Positions 26,415-34,830 of a stretch of 64,000 nucleotides of DNA are shown here, piece after piece. The first letter of the stretch is position 1. The number at the start of each line of letters is the position of its first letter. The notes under the pieces were generated by a model. The model saw nothing but the letters and a program-made list of their open reading frames with translations, searched no databases and was not told where the DNA came from. The position numbers and the translations under genes are program-made. The stretch covers positions 1-64,000 of the forward strand of contig LVKA01000026.1 of the NCBI GenBank assembly GCA_001709035.1. Reading direction: 5' to 3'. This DNA is from Candidatus Thiodiazotropha endoloripes. Its GTDB lineage: Bacteria > Pseudomonadota > Gammaproteobacteria > Chromatiales > Chromatiaceae.

Positions 26415-29024
26415 GTGGCAAAGATAAAACTTTCAGAAAAACTGTCAAAAATACTTCTTACCCTTCTGGTTTCCGGGATCATCGCAGCGTGTGGTGGCGG
26501 TGGTGGCGGTGGTTCGGATGATGACGACGGAGGTGATAGTGGCGATGGTGGTAGTACCAGCGGCAGTATCAGCGGTCTGATATCAGTTCCTGGCTATGTG
26601 GTTACTGACAGTGACGTCAATGATGATCAAACCACACCGGTCGCCAATCAACCGGCGAACAATGCACAGTCCGTACCCAACCCTGTCAATATCGGTGGTT
26701 ATGTCAATGTGGCCGGGACAGGCGCTGCCGGTAATCTGAGGGCTTCCGGTGATCCGGATGATTACTACCTGGTCAATCTGACATCGGGGCAGACCCTGGT
26801 GCTGAATATCGGTGACATCGATGTGGGTGGTGTCGATCTGGATCTCTACCTGTTTGATGTGAACAATCTGAGCAATCCGGTCGCCAGTTCGATCGGTACA
26901 TCAAAATTCGAGACCATCGTGGTGCCATCCGATGGTCAATATTATGTCATCGTGCATGCCTACAGTGGTGCTTCAAACTACCTTCTTTCCATTGGTTTGA
27001 CTGCTTCCTCTCTGGTTCCACAAGGCGGTATGAGTGTCAATGATGACTTTGTGCCAGGTGAGGTGCTGGTCAAATTTGATACTGATTCAAGCCAAGCCAA
27101 ATCCCTGAATACCGGACTAAGCCACTATAGCTTCAGTGGTTCTCCAGAGAATGAAATCGGTGTTCAACGGCTGACTCTGAATGATCAGTTCGTCAGCAAT
27201 GCCGCCGCTCGCCCAGGGATCTATGCGCAAATGGACAGCGAGGCCCAGCTGAAGCTGGATACCATCATGGCGATCAAAGAGCTCAACCAGCGCAGTGACG
27301 TGGTCTATGCTCAACCCAACTATATTTATCAAGCCTCTGCAATTCCGAATGACGAGTATTACAATCTGCAATGGCACTACAATCAGATCAATCTGCCTCA
27401 GGCCTGGGATATCACCACCGGTGATACCAGTGTCATCGTATCGGTAATCGATACCGGTGTGCTGTTGAACCATCCTGACCTGAGCGGTCAGCTGGTGAAC
27501 GGTTATGACTTTATCTCCGATGCCGGCAATGCAAACGACGGGGACGGCATCGATGCCAATCCGGACGATGCCGGTGATGAGATTCAGAACGGAGTCTCCA
27601 GTTTTCACGGTACCCATGTAGCCGGAACCGTAGCCGCCAGCAGTAACAACTCCACAGGTGTTGCCGGTGTGGCCTGGAATGTACGGATCATGCCGATCCG
27701 TGTACTCGGCAAGCAGGGTGGTTTCAGTAGCGACATCATCGACGGCATTCTCTTCTCGGCTGGTTTGTCCAACGCATCCGGTACCACGCCTGCACAGAGA
27801 GCGGATGTCATCAACATGAGTCTGGGTGGTGCTTCTCCCGACCAGGCCAGTTTTGATGCGATCACCGCAGCGCGTAACGCCGGGGTTATCGTGATTGCCG
27901 CAGCGGGTAATGAAAACACCTCACAACTTGCCTATCCCGCATCCTATACCGGTGTGGTCTCGGTAAGTTCGGTCGATCAAAGCCGTACCAGGGCACCCTA
28001 TTCGAATTATGGTACCGAGATCGATGTGGCTGCACCTGGCGGTAACACTCAGGCCGACGTGGACGGTGACGGTCGAGCTGACGGTGTACTCAGTACCCTG
28101 GGTGATGACTCTCAGGGCGGTACCAGCTTTACCTATAACTTCTACCAGGGCACCTCGATGGCGGCGCCTCATGTGGCGGGTGTGGCTGCATTGATGAAAT
28201 CTGTCTACGCTGGTCTGACGCCGGCCGAGTTCGACAGCATGCTCTCCTCCGGGGAGCTGACCAACGACATCGGTAACAGTGGCCGGGACGACCTCTACGG
28301 GCACGGTCTGATCGATGCCTACAAAGCCGTGGTGGCCGCACAACAGCGGGGTGGTGGTAACACACCAACTGATCCCTCATTGAGTGTCAATCCGCAGAGC
28401 CTCAACTTCTCGAATTCACTGCAGTCCACCTCGCTGTTTGTGGAAGAGATCGGCGGATCTGTCGGTACCGTTCAGATCAGTGAAAACATCTCCTGGTTGT
28501 CGGTTGCGGCAAATCAGGTGAATGGCTCGGGTATCGGCAGTTACACCGTCAGTGTCGACCGTAGTGGACTTTCACCGGCAACCTATACAGGTACCATTCA
28601 GGTGAGTGCAGGAACCTCCAGTGTCGATGTGAATGTGATTATGCAGGTGCTGGATAGTTCGATTTCCGGTGATGCCGGTCGTCACTATGTACTGCTGGTC
28701 GACAATGCAACCAGTCAGCCTGTACAACAGGATGAGGTAAATACCAATTCCGGTAGCGGCAGTTACAGTTTCAGTAATGTCAGCTCAGGCGACTACTACG
28801 TTGTTGCCGGTTCAGACATGGACATGGATAACCTGATCTGCGATAACGGCGAGTCCTGTGGCGCCTATCCCACCCTCTCTCAGCCCAATGTCATAACGGT
28901 TGGGTCTGGCGCAGTCAATGGGCTGGATTTTTCAGCAACCTACGAGTATCAGACTCCGACTTCCAATGCACTCTCTGCGGAAGAGAGCGTTCAAGAGCTG
29001 ATGGTCTACCCACGTCAGGACTGA
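26415..29024 (+). CDS. lipoprotein subtilisin-family (S8) serine protease
   Basis: 869 residues. The signal peptide has lipobox SGIIAAC, then a Gly stretch and acidic GSDDDDGGDSGDGG linker. A pre-peptidase C-terminal (PPC) domain lies at about 75-195 and a fervidolysin-like propeptide at about 210-305 (PGEVLVKF, VVYAQPNYIYQ). The S8 catalytic domain covers about 315-640, with Asp346 (VIDTGV), His398 (FHGTHVAG) and Ser581 (GTSMAAPHVAG). A BACON/Ig-like domain (about 655-755) and a carboxypeptidase-regulatory-like beta domain (about 760-850) follow. It should act at the cell surface or in the periplasm. GTG start with AGGGGA about 8 bp upstream. The next gene, 11 bp on, encodes a PrcB-domain lipoprotein. 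Confidence 0.93.
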   Translation: MAKIKLSEKLSKILLTLLVSGIIAACGGGGGGGSDDDDGGDSGDGGSTSGSISGLISVPGYVVTDSDVNDDQTTPVANQPANNAQSVPNPVNIGGYVNVAGTGAAGNLRASGDPDDYYLVNLTSGQTLVLNIGDIDVGGVDLDLYLFDVNNLSNPVASSIGTSKFETIVVPSDGQYYVIVHAYSGASNYLLSIGLTASSLVPQGGMSVNDDFVPGEVLVKFDTDSSQAKSLNTGLSHYSFSGSPENEIGVQRLTLNDQFVSNAAARPGIYAQMDSEAQLKLDTIMAIKELNQRSDVVYAQPNYIYQASAIPNDEYYNLQWHYNQINLPQAWDITTGDTSVIVSVIDTGVLLNHPDLSGQLVNGYDFISDAGNANDGDGIDANPDDAGDEIQNGVSSFHGTHVAGTVAASSNNSTGVAGVAWNVRIMPIRVLGKQGGFSSDIIDGILFSAGLSNASGTTPAQRADVINMSLGGASPDQASFDAITAARNAGVIVIAAAGNENTSQLAYPASYTGVVSVSSVDQSRTRAPYSNYGTEIDVAAPGGNTQADVDGDGRADGVLSTLGDDSQGGTSFTYNFYQGTSMAAPHVAGVAALMKSVYAGLTPAEFDSMLSSGELTNDIGNSGRDDLYGHGLIDAYKAVVAAQQRGGGNTPTDPSLSVNPQSLNFSNSLQSTSLFVEEIGGSVGTVQISENISWLSVAANQVNGSGIGSYTVSVDRSGLSPATYTGTIQVSAGTSSVDVNVIMQVLDSSISGDAGRHYVLLVDNATSQPVQQDEVNTNSGSGSYSFSNVSSGDYYVVAGSDMDMDNLICDNGESCGAYPTLSQPNVITVGSGAVNGLDFSATYEYQTPTSNALSAEESVQELMVYPRQD

Positions 29025-29035
29025 GGGGATAACAG

Positions 29036-29530
29036 ATGAAAGTATTTAACACATTGAAATGGCTGGGGCTGTCAGCCCTGTGTATCACTATGACCGCTTG
29101 TAATGTCCAGGATAATTCAGTTTCTGTCGTCAAAGACGGTGTTGCCTGTTCCAATAACCAGGCAGCCGGCATGCATCTGGTCAAAAAGGGCGTCATCAAA
29201 AACGTTGGTGGCGGCGTGGTAATGAGTGACAAGTCCCTCAAAGCCGGCGAGGCAGGCAAATCTGACACGGATGATAGTTGGCTGGTCCGAGTCGACATGG
29301 GGCAGCAGCCGAGTGGGGGCTATGGATTGAAACTGCTCTCAGACAAGTTGGCCATTGAGGAGCAGACGGCGACTTTGGCACTGCAGTGGAGTAAGCCGGA
29401 GCCTGGTATGGCTCAGGTGCAGATGATCACCTTTCCATGTCTCTACCTGAAAATCGCCAAAGGTGATTACACTCGTCTGGCCGTGGTTGATGAAGAGGGT
29501 AATCTGAAACACAGCCTGGATCTGCCTTAG
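29036..29530 (+). CDS. PrcB-domain lipoprotein, probable partner of the S8 protease
   Basis: 164 residues with lipobox CITMTAC. The C-terminal half (about 75-160) shows the PrcB_C pattern: VRVDMGQQPSGGYGLKLLSD, an ATLALQW strand and MAQVQMITFPCLYLKIAKG. In Treponema denticola PrcB is a lipoprotein needed to stabilise the surface protease dentilisin, whose catalytic subunit PrtP is also a subtilisin. The 11-bp spacing from the S8 gene and the shared lipoprotein export strongly suggest a protease-accessory pair. A strong hairpin follows downstream. Confidence 0.82.
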   Translation: MKVFNTLKWLGLSALCITMTACNVQDNSVSVVKDGVACSNNQAAGMHLVKKGVIKNVGGGVVMSDKSLKAGEAGKSDTDDSWLVRVDMGQQPSGGYGLKLLSDKLAIEEQTATLALQWSKPEPGMAQVQMITFPCLYLKIAKGDYTRLAVVDEEGNLKHSLDLP

Positions 29531-29976
29531 CGCGATAAACTGAACTTATCAAACAGCCATTGATGCTGACATCAAGCTGACAGCTTATCGACCCGGTAAT
29601 CTCTCTTTTACCGGGTCGATAAATGCTTGATGGTTTTCACTCCCCGCTACCGATTACTTACACCGCTTCTGCTTTTCCCGCAGATTATCCATTTTTAACC
29701 GGAAATAAATGGATTCTTCTTCAAGAGTCAGGGCGATCCCAGCCTGGCTTGTAAGCTCGCATTGATGAATGCCCAATTGTGACTATTGGTCTACTGTCAA
29801 TAGGAGTACAGAAGCTCTGATGAATTCTCTTTATGATCTTCCAGTTCTGTTGACCAATCCAGCGATGAGAGATGAATGGATTGAGATTGTTCGGAGTGAC
29901 GGATTGATCAAGTCACGTTGTATCTGATATCAGGAATAGCTTTCAATACAAACAGCTGAGCAAAGGGGCGTGACAT
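29531..29976. other. intergenic gap with 3' hairpin and a doubtful 35-codon frame
   Basis: About 450 bases. The left part holds the hairpin listed separately. A small frame 29820-29927 (MNSLYDLPVLLTNPAMRDEW..., ending SRCI) has AGGAG upstream, but it is too short to support as a gene. No repeat-family copy was seen. Confidence 0.4.
29585..29622 (+). terminator. strong stem-loop after the protease/PrcB operon
   Basis: Perfect 15-bp arms TTATCGACCCGGTAA / TTACCGGGTCGATAA around an 8-base pyrimidine loop, 55 bp after the PrcB-like stop. Only a short AT-rich tail follows, so termination efficiency is uncertain, but the stem is the strongest near this operon's end. Confidence 0.65.
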
Positions 29977-30435
29977 ATGAGCAGTAACAGCCGTTTTACC
30001 ATCTCTTCCGTAGAGAGGAGTGACTTTGACAAAATGGTCGATCTACTGAGACAACTGTTTTCAATTGAAGCGGATTTCAATGTGGATCCGGATAAACAAA
30101 GACGGGGTTTGGAACTGCTTCAGGCGTCTGAAACAGCAGAGATCTTTGTTGTCAGGAGTGATGGCCAGGAGATTGTCGCGATGGCTACCCTGCAGTTGGT
30201 CGTATCCACTGCAGAGGGAGGGTTGGTTGCCTGGATGGAGGATGTTGTCGTCGACGCCGACCATCGTGGTCAGGGTGTTGGAGCGTTACTGTTATCCCAT
30301 ATCAAACGGTGGCTGGAGAACCGAGGGATAAAAAGAGTTCAACTGGTTGCTGACCGGGATAATCGATTAGCCCTCGATTTCTATAAAAAACAGGGATGGC
30401 AGGAGATCAATTTGAATGTACTTCGTCATAAGTAG
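29977..30435 (+). CDS. GNAT-family N-acetyltransferase
   Basis: 152 residues with the acetyl-CoA binding motif A VVVDADHRGQGVGALLLSHI (about 90-108) and the closing DNRLALDFYKKQGWQ typical of GNAT enzymes. The acceptor substrate cannot be told from sequence. Preceded by AAGGGGCG. It appears monocistronic. Confidence 0.88.
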   Translation: MSSNSRFTISSVERSDFDKMVDLLRQLFSIEADFNVDPDKQRRGLELLQASETAEIFVVRSDGQEIVAMATLQLVVSTAEGGLVAWMEDVVVDADHRGQGVGALLLSHIKRWLENRGIKRVQLVADRDNRLALDFYKKQGWQEINLNVLRHK

Positions 30436-30642
30436 CGGTTCGGTTATTAACCCGGCAATACAATAATTCACGTTTCATCACCGGGTTGGCAGTTGCGTAA
30501 AGCGTGTGAGTTTAGGATAATTGCAGGACAAGGAAGCACTGTGTTTGATGGGCTCATAAACCTCATATCGACCCCGAACAGTGATTGGGGCCTGAGCGTT
30601 TCGATGCAGATTACAAAGGATTTTAGGTAGACGGGTAAAACT

Positions 30643-31044
30643 ATGCTATCGAAGAACGCTATTGCGGGCCTGGATGCCCCCCATCCAGCTGCACTGTGGG
30701 TTGAGAATGTCTCACTGAACCCGCTGCAGATCGATTGTGTCACAGCGCAGATGCTGGCAATTCTTGATAATCACAGCAAGTTGGGTTTGGAAGAGCAGAT
30801 TACGCTGATTGCAATTTACGGCGTGGTCAAGGATCGCCCAGGTTTGATCTTCGATCAGGTCGTGCACAACACCATAGACAGAGCCAGAACCCAATGCGAT
30901 ACCAGAATCGTGCAGGAACTGCATGATCTGAGATTAACCGCAGAGCAACGTATACCGAAACAGATCATGAGACATTTCAAACTGTTTCTAGCTGAATCGC
31001 TGAACGGATTTGAAAACTCTCTCGACACCAGACATCTTGTTTAA
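30643..31044 (+). CDS. hypothetical protein, doubtful
   Basis: A 133-codon frame with ordinary amino-acid composition and no signal peptide, membrane segment or recognised domain. The opposite strand carries overlapping frames of similar length (30468-30743 and 30712-30924), so the coding strand is not certain. I keep this frame since it is the longest and starts with ATG shortly after a purine-rich stretch. No function can be offered. Confidence 0.35.
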   Translation: MLSKNAIAGLDAPHPAALWVENVSLNPLQIDCVTAQMLAILDNHSKLGLEEQITLIAIYGVVKDRPGLIFDQVVHNTIDRARTQCDTRIVQELHDLRLTAEQRIPKQIMRHFKLFLAESLNGFENSLDTRHLV

Positions 31045-31396
31045 GCTACCCCTGAATAACTGGCCCTAATGTCCTGAGCTTTCCCGGCTGTCGTGGAATT
31101 CCACCTTATCGTTTCTGCAGATCAGCGTGCTATTGGCCATAAAGGCGGCCAATCACAGCAAACGCCGCCAATGGCAAGTTGGGGTATGAGGAGTAGACTT
31201 GTAGTCACTCGTATCAGTCCGGTGCGGGGAACTTCCAACCGATGTATGTCATACAAGCCGGTGTTGAAATCACAATCTCCCTGGAGGTTTTTGAAAACTC
31301 TATTGTGAGTATCGGTTCTGGATGGTTAAGCGGTGGAAGACTCTCTGCACCCCCCTGCCGTAGCAGGGGGAAATTACGTCTACAGATTGCAAGAGA
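31045..31396. other. gap upstream of the DUF1521 gene stop, with hairpin
   Basis: About 350 bases without a supported gene. Contains the hairpin CCCCCTGC-CGTA-GCAGGGGG at 31351-31370, 27 bp past the stop of the DUF1521 gene on the minus strand. It has no T-run on either side, so it may be a Rho-independent-like 3' end or a processed stem. Confidence 0.5.
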
Positions 31397-32413
31397 TCAA
31401 CGATCCCAGTTCCAGTTTATAAGACCAGTGGTCAGAAACAGCCCCAGGGCACGGCCAAAATCCTGGCAAAACTCATAGGGTTTCTCAGCCCCCGGTTTGG
31501 TGACATTGAAATCCTCTTGAGTGGCCATCTCGCCGGTTTCCGGATTGATCCATCCTTCTCCGTCGGCATTCTCTTGAACCACAAAACCATCCGTGACTAA
31601 CAGGTCCATCAACTGCCCACCCCGGTCACTCTGGTGAATCTGCATATCACCCTTTTCATTCTGACTCAGGCCGGTAACCTGGATCACTTTGTCGCCTTTG
31701 GTGATGGTAATGTCATTGGCAACATACATCTCATTGTTTTTGAATTTCTCTGTGTCGATGGTGATCTTGGTGCCATCCTCCAGTTGAAAGGTGGTCTTTT
31801 CCCAGAAATTCACGTCGGTTTTGCCGTCACCATTCCAATCCACATGGGGATCACCCCAGATGTTGGTCTCTTCCCCGGTCTCCTTGTTGCGAACAATGAT
31901 CTGTGATTTGTTCTCATTCAGTACCAGCTCATATTGATCGCCAAGGTCGATGGTGGCCTTACCGTCACACTGTTGGGTCACTGTCCACTCCTGGTCGACG
32001 GGACATGGCTCAGGAGGACACGGCTCAGGACCAGGTTCTGGAGGAGCCGGCTCAGGTGGACAGGGAGGTTCCGGTGGGGCCGGCTCTATAGGACAAGGTG
32101 CTGGACCTGGCTCCGGCGGGGCCGGTTCGGGTGGACAGGGTGCCGGACCTGGCTCAGGTGGGCAGGGTATGAAAGAGGGTGGTATGGGTGGTCCAGGCAT
32201 CGGTGGAAAAGGCAGTTGTCCACCGGGAGGGCAGGGTAACTTTGGTCCTGGCATGCCACCCGGCAGTTGCGGCATATGGGGATTGGGCAAGGGGATTCTG
32301 CCGCAACGTATTTTAAATAACGAGGGCAGAGAGAAGTTCATAGAGCCCTGCTTGTTCGATAGTGCGCTTAGCCCGGCGCTGGCGAGTCCATTCATTGGTG
32401 GTAAAGACGACAT
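31397..32413 (-). CDS. proline/cysteine-repeat protein with DUF1521 (MIIA) autocleavage domain
   Basis: 338 residues. There is no Sec signal. A Pro/Gly-rich N-terminus (about 30-75) leads to imperfect PPEPGPAPCPPEPAP repeats with regularly spaced cysteines (about 77-140). A DUF1521 domain follows (about 145-338). At 187-192 is GDPHVD, directly followed by WNGDGKTD, an EF-hand-like acidic loop (D192, N194, D196, D200). In NopE1/NopE2 of Bradyrhizobium and a Vibrio coralliilyticus homologue this metal-ion-inducible autocleavage domain cuts itself at GD|PHVD on adding Ca2+. The export route here is unknown, and no type III secretion gene is in the window. Divergent from the frameshifted gene at 32590. 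Confidence 0.85.
   Translation of the reverse strand: MSSLPPMNGLASAGLSALSNKQGSMNFSLPSLFKIRCGRIPLPNPHMPQLPGGMPGPKLPCPPGGQLPFPPMPGPPIPPSFIPCPPEPGPAPCPPEPAPPEPGPAPCPIEPAPPEPPCPPEPAPPEPGPEPCPPEPCPVDQEWTVTQQCDGKATIDLGDQYELVLNENKSQIIVRNKETGEETNIWGDPHVDWNGDGKTDVNFWEKTTFQLEDGTKITIDTEKFKNNEMYVANDITITKGDKVIQVTGLSQNEKGDMQIHQSDRGGQLMDLLVTDGFVVQENADGEGWINPETGEMATQEDFNVTKPGAEKPYEFCQDFGRALGLFLTTGLINWNWDR
32000..32190 (-). repeat. in-frame repeats encoding Pro-Glu-Pro-Gly-Cys units
   Basis: Tandem imperfect repeats of about 33 bp (plus-strand units like GGCTCAGGTGGACAGGG) encode the PPEPGPAPC-type units of the DUF1521 protein. Such tracts change copy number by slippage, so length variation between strains is likely. 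Confidence 0.7.
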
Positions 32414-32589
32414 GCTTACACTCCTTTGTATTTGATGATCAAAACATGAAATGCATTATTCATCTAAAGCCATTCTCAACAAACTGGGAATTTCCCTAGT
32501 AGCGAAATCGTCTTGTAAGTGTTAGTTTTTTGATTGACAGGGATATTGAGTGCAGTAAGTATTCATAAATCAGGGAAAGGTAAACGATT

Positions 32590-33151
32590 ATGACGGAAGG
32601 TGTATCAGGTTCCAGCGGTGGAATCGGACAGTCAGGCGATGGAAACAGTCGTAGTTCAGAGTCGTCTCAATCTACCCAAGCACTCAATAGTATGACGACC
32701 GAAGATCATTTGAAATCCACCCCAACCGAATTGGATCGCGCACTCGGGCGACCTTCAGACACTATGGTGGTGGCGGAGGAAGTGTGTAGCTCTGTTAAAC
32801 AGACTCCGAAGCAGGACAATGTGCAGATCTGTTGTCGTCCTGCTCAGATTGCCATGGGCCTGGTGGAGCACTGTTGGGTGCGGACAGAAACCAAGGATGT
32901 GGGGCTTGGGGGAATCCCGATATGGTGCCCGGTGAAGCCTATGAGAGTCCCTACGCCACAGAAACCTATGTGATCGACCACTCACAGGATACTCCAGAGA
33001 ATTGTACGTCAATGAATCCTGTGTGAACGGAATTCTCGATGACGAGCTTAACAAATCACAAGGTGGTTTCGGCTTACACAATAATTGTCAGAGTTATGCT
33101 TACAGTGTGGTCAACCGTTGCCGGACCGATCCTCAAATGCCCATGAAGTAA
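32590..33151 (+). pseudogene. Ser/Gly-rich putative effector gene interrupted by two frameshifts
   Basis: Three consecutive open segments in different frames read as one protein. Frame A (from ATG 32590) is a Ser/Gly/Gln-rich N-terminus, then CCRPAQIAMGLVEHCWVRTETKDVGLGG. Near 32908-32912, a run of five G, reading must shift; one extra G restores frame B: NPDMVPGEAYESPYATETYVIDHSQ. It stops at TGA 33024. Around 33021-33025 a second shift gives frame C: VNGILDDELNKSQGG, GLHNNCQSYAYSVVNRCR, ending TAA 33149. The closing NNCQ/Cys-rich part looks like an enzyme-like or toxin-like tail, but I cannot name the family. Either a real pseudogene or two assembly errors. The next gene starts 8 bp later. 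Confidence 0.6.
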
Positions 33152-33158
33152 CAACCGT

Positions 33159-33422
33159 ATGTCAACTGGGCCCGCTCAACATCCCCGATTCTTTTTGAGG
33201 GTCATCATGGCCATGGGCTCACTGGCTCTGGGAATCTATTTTGCACAGTTATCCCTTTTCAATGCCTGGCAGACAGCTTTTGAACAACTCGAGCCTCACT
33301 ATCATCGGTTTGAGGTTCAGTTCTGGCTGTATGCCATGTTGAGTGTCGTCTGCGTCGGCTTTTTTATCTGGCTGACCAGAGATACCATCAAACGTCTGAA
33401 TAGGGGGGGTGGTAGGAATTGA
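33159..33422 (+). CDS. small two-helix membrane protein, possible immunity partner
   Basis: 87 residues with two transmembrane helices (about 13-33 and 51-71) and basic ends (LTRDTIKRLNRGGGRN). It begins 8 bp after the frameshifted Ser/Gly-rich gene, so the two were co-transcribed. Small membrane proteins tightly coupled to secreted toxin-like proteins often give immunity. That role is only inferred from arrangement; no family is recognised. Confidence 0.6.
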   Translation: MSTGPAQHPRFFLRVIMAMGSLALGIYFAQLSLFNAWQTAFEQLEPHYHRFEVQFWLYAMLSVVCVGFFIWLTRDTIKRLNRGGGRN

Positions 33423-33452
33423 GTGGATTCGAGGGGATGTGTCGATCTTACA

Positions 33453-33489
33453 GCAATCCCAACGGCAGTTATCCTGCCGATGGGATTGC
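33453..33489. terminator. hairpin between convergent genes
   Basis: Arms GCAATCCCAACGGCAG and CTGCCGATGGGATTGC pair at 15 of 16 positions with a 5-base loop. It sits exactly between the stops of the small membrane protein (plus strand) and the polytopic protein (minus strand), suggesting a bidirectional transcription end. Confidence 0.6.
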
Positions 33490-33495
33490 ATGGGA

Positions 33496-34830
33496 TTATG
33501 CTTTCAATCTCTGAATGAGTGTCATGATCTGATTCCCATAGTGCTCTACAACAGCCGCCATAACGATGATCGACATACCGAGCAGTGCCAGGGTGATCCA
33601 GATACTCATGTCAAAAGAGACAAAAAGTGTATTGACCAGCAGGATAACACTACCAATTAAAGTGAGTAGCGAGAAACGGAGTAAGTTATTCTCCTTTGTA
33701 CTGTAGCTGTACAATAAAATCAGACCTGACAACAGGGTTGCGAACAGGGCGGTTGAAAGTCCCGGCCAGAAAGCGATTTCGATAACTGCAATGATCAATC
33801 CACTGTAGAAGATTGAAGTGAAATAGTGGTTGCGGCCCGATATGGCCCGTTTGCTCAAATCAAACAGAAAACCACTCAAGGTCATGCCGAATGCAACCAC
33901 CAGCCAGTTACCAGTCTCTGGGGCAATGTCATAGAGCAGAAAGGTAAAACTGAATGCCGCCAACAGGGCAGGCAGTAGTGACAACACCTCAAGTGACTGT
34001 CTGAAACGGATCATGACCTTCAAAGAGAGAGCCAGTTGTCTCAATATCAGGTAGCCAAGCAGTGCCAGTGTCGTAAAGGTAAACGCATCCGCGGCGTAGA
34101 GGTAGGCGCCTCGTCCAATCATGATTATCAGCGGCAGCATTACCAATAGGCTGGCCATGACGCCTTCCGTGGTCCTCATCGCCGGCATCGATGCACGAAG
34201 CTTCGTCAGGTAGCGATGACCGAACATGAGTGCCGGCAAGAGCAGCAGGGTGGTAATCCACATCTCGCGGGTCGGCAGTATCAACAAGATAACATTCAGC
34301 ATCATCAGTAGGGTCAGACGCCGGGCAGCGGGTCTGGCCAGTACGCTGAAGCTGAACATTGATTGGGCAACAAGAATAACCAGACTGCCTGAGAGTAGCC
34401 AAAAGAGAGATTGGGAGGAGTCTGCTACCCAGCGTGCATAGTCAGGTAGATGGGCATCCACCGGAAGCCACTGTATCTGAGAATAGATCATGGCCCCCAG
34501 TATGGTGAATACCGCACTGGTTGAAACCAGGCTCAAGCCAAGAAACACACGAGCACTCTTCTGCTCCTTGAGCCAGATGCTGGTGGCAAGCCCCAGGATG
34601 GTCAGGAGTATGGTTTCACCCATGATCATGCTGTAACGAAGCAGGTCAGTTGCATCATCCCAGCGTTGAAAGAGGAACATGACAATCGCCACAAAGGTAA
34701 TTCCACCACCCAATAGACGCATCAGGGTGGAAATCTCGAACTTTTGCATGAGTTGTGAACGCCAACCACTGGCTTCAGTTGCATCTGAATCCATGTCACT
34801 GTTGGTTGGTGTGAGCTGTTCTGATCTCAT
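33496..34830 (-). CDS. polytopic inner-membrane protein coupled to a PspA-like gene
   Basis: 444 residues with about 11-13 hydrophobic helices spread from residue 38 to 435, a short polar N-terminus and a small C-terminal tail. No transporter signature or DUF can be named with confidence. Its ATG overlaps the stop of the PspA-like gene (ATGA), so it is translated with it. PspA-like proteins act at stressed inner membranes, so this may be a membrane partner or client. Confidence 0.75.
   Translation of the reverse strand: MRSEQLTPTNSDMDSDATEASGWRSQLMQKFEISTLMRLLGGGITFVAIVMFLFQRWDDATDLLRYSMIMGETILLTILGLATSIWLKEQKSARVFLGLSLVSTSAVFTILGAMIYSQIQWLPVDAHLPDYARWVADSSQSLFWLLSGSLVILVAQSMFSFSVLARPAARRLTLLMMLNVILLILPTREMWITTLLLLPALMFGHRYLTKLRASMPAMRTTEGVMASLLVMLPLIIMIGRGAYLYAADAFTFTTLALLGYLILRQLALSLKVMIRFRQSLEVLSLLPALLAAFSFTFLLYDIAPETGNWLVVAFGMTLSGFLFDLSKRAISGRNHYFTSIFYSGLIIAVIEIAFWPGLSTALFATLLSGLILLYSYSTKENNLLRFSLLTLIGSVILLVNTLFVSFDMSIWITLALLGMSIIVMAAVVEHYGNQIMTLIQRLKA

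Noticed and set aside
27117-27617. 166-codon minus-strand frame inside the protease gene
   Set aside because: It is antisense to the S8 catalytic domain with no domain of its own.
31950-32435. Long Gly-rich forward frame opposite the DUF1521 gene
   Set aside because: It is the mirror image of the Pro-rich repeats on the minus strand. The minus-strand frame holds a recognisable domain; this one does not.
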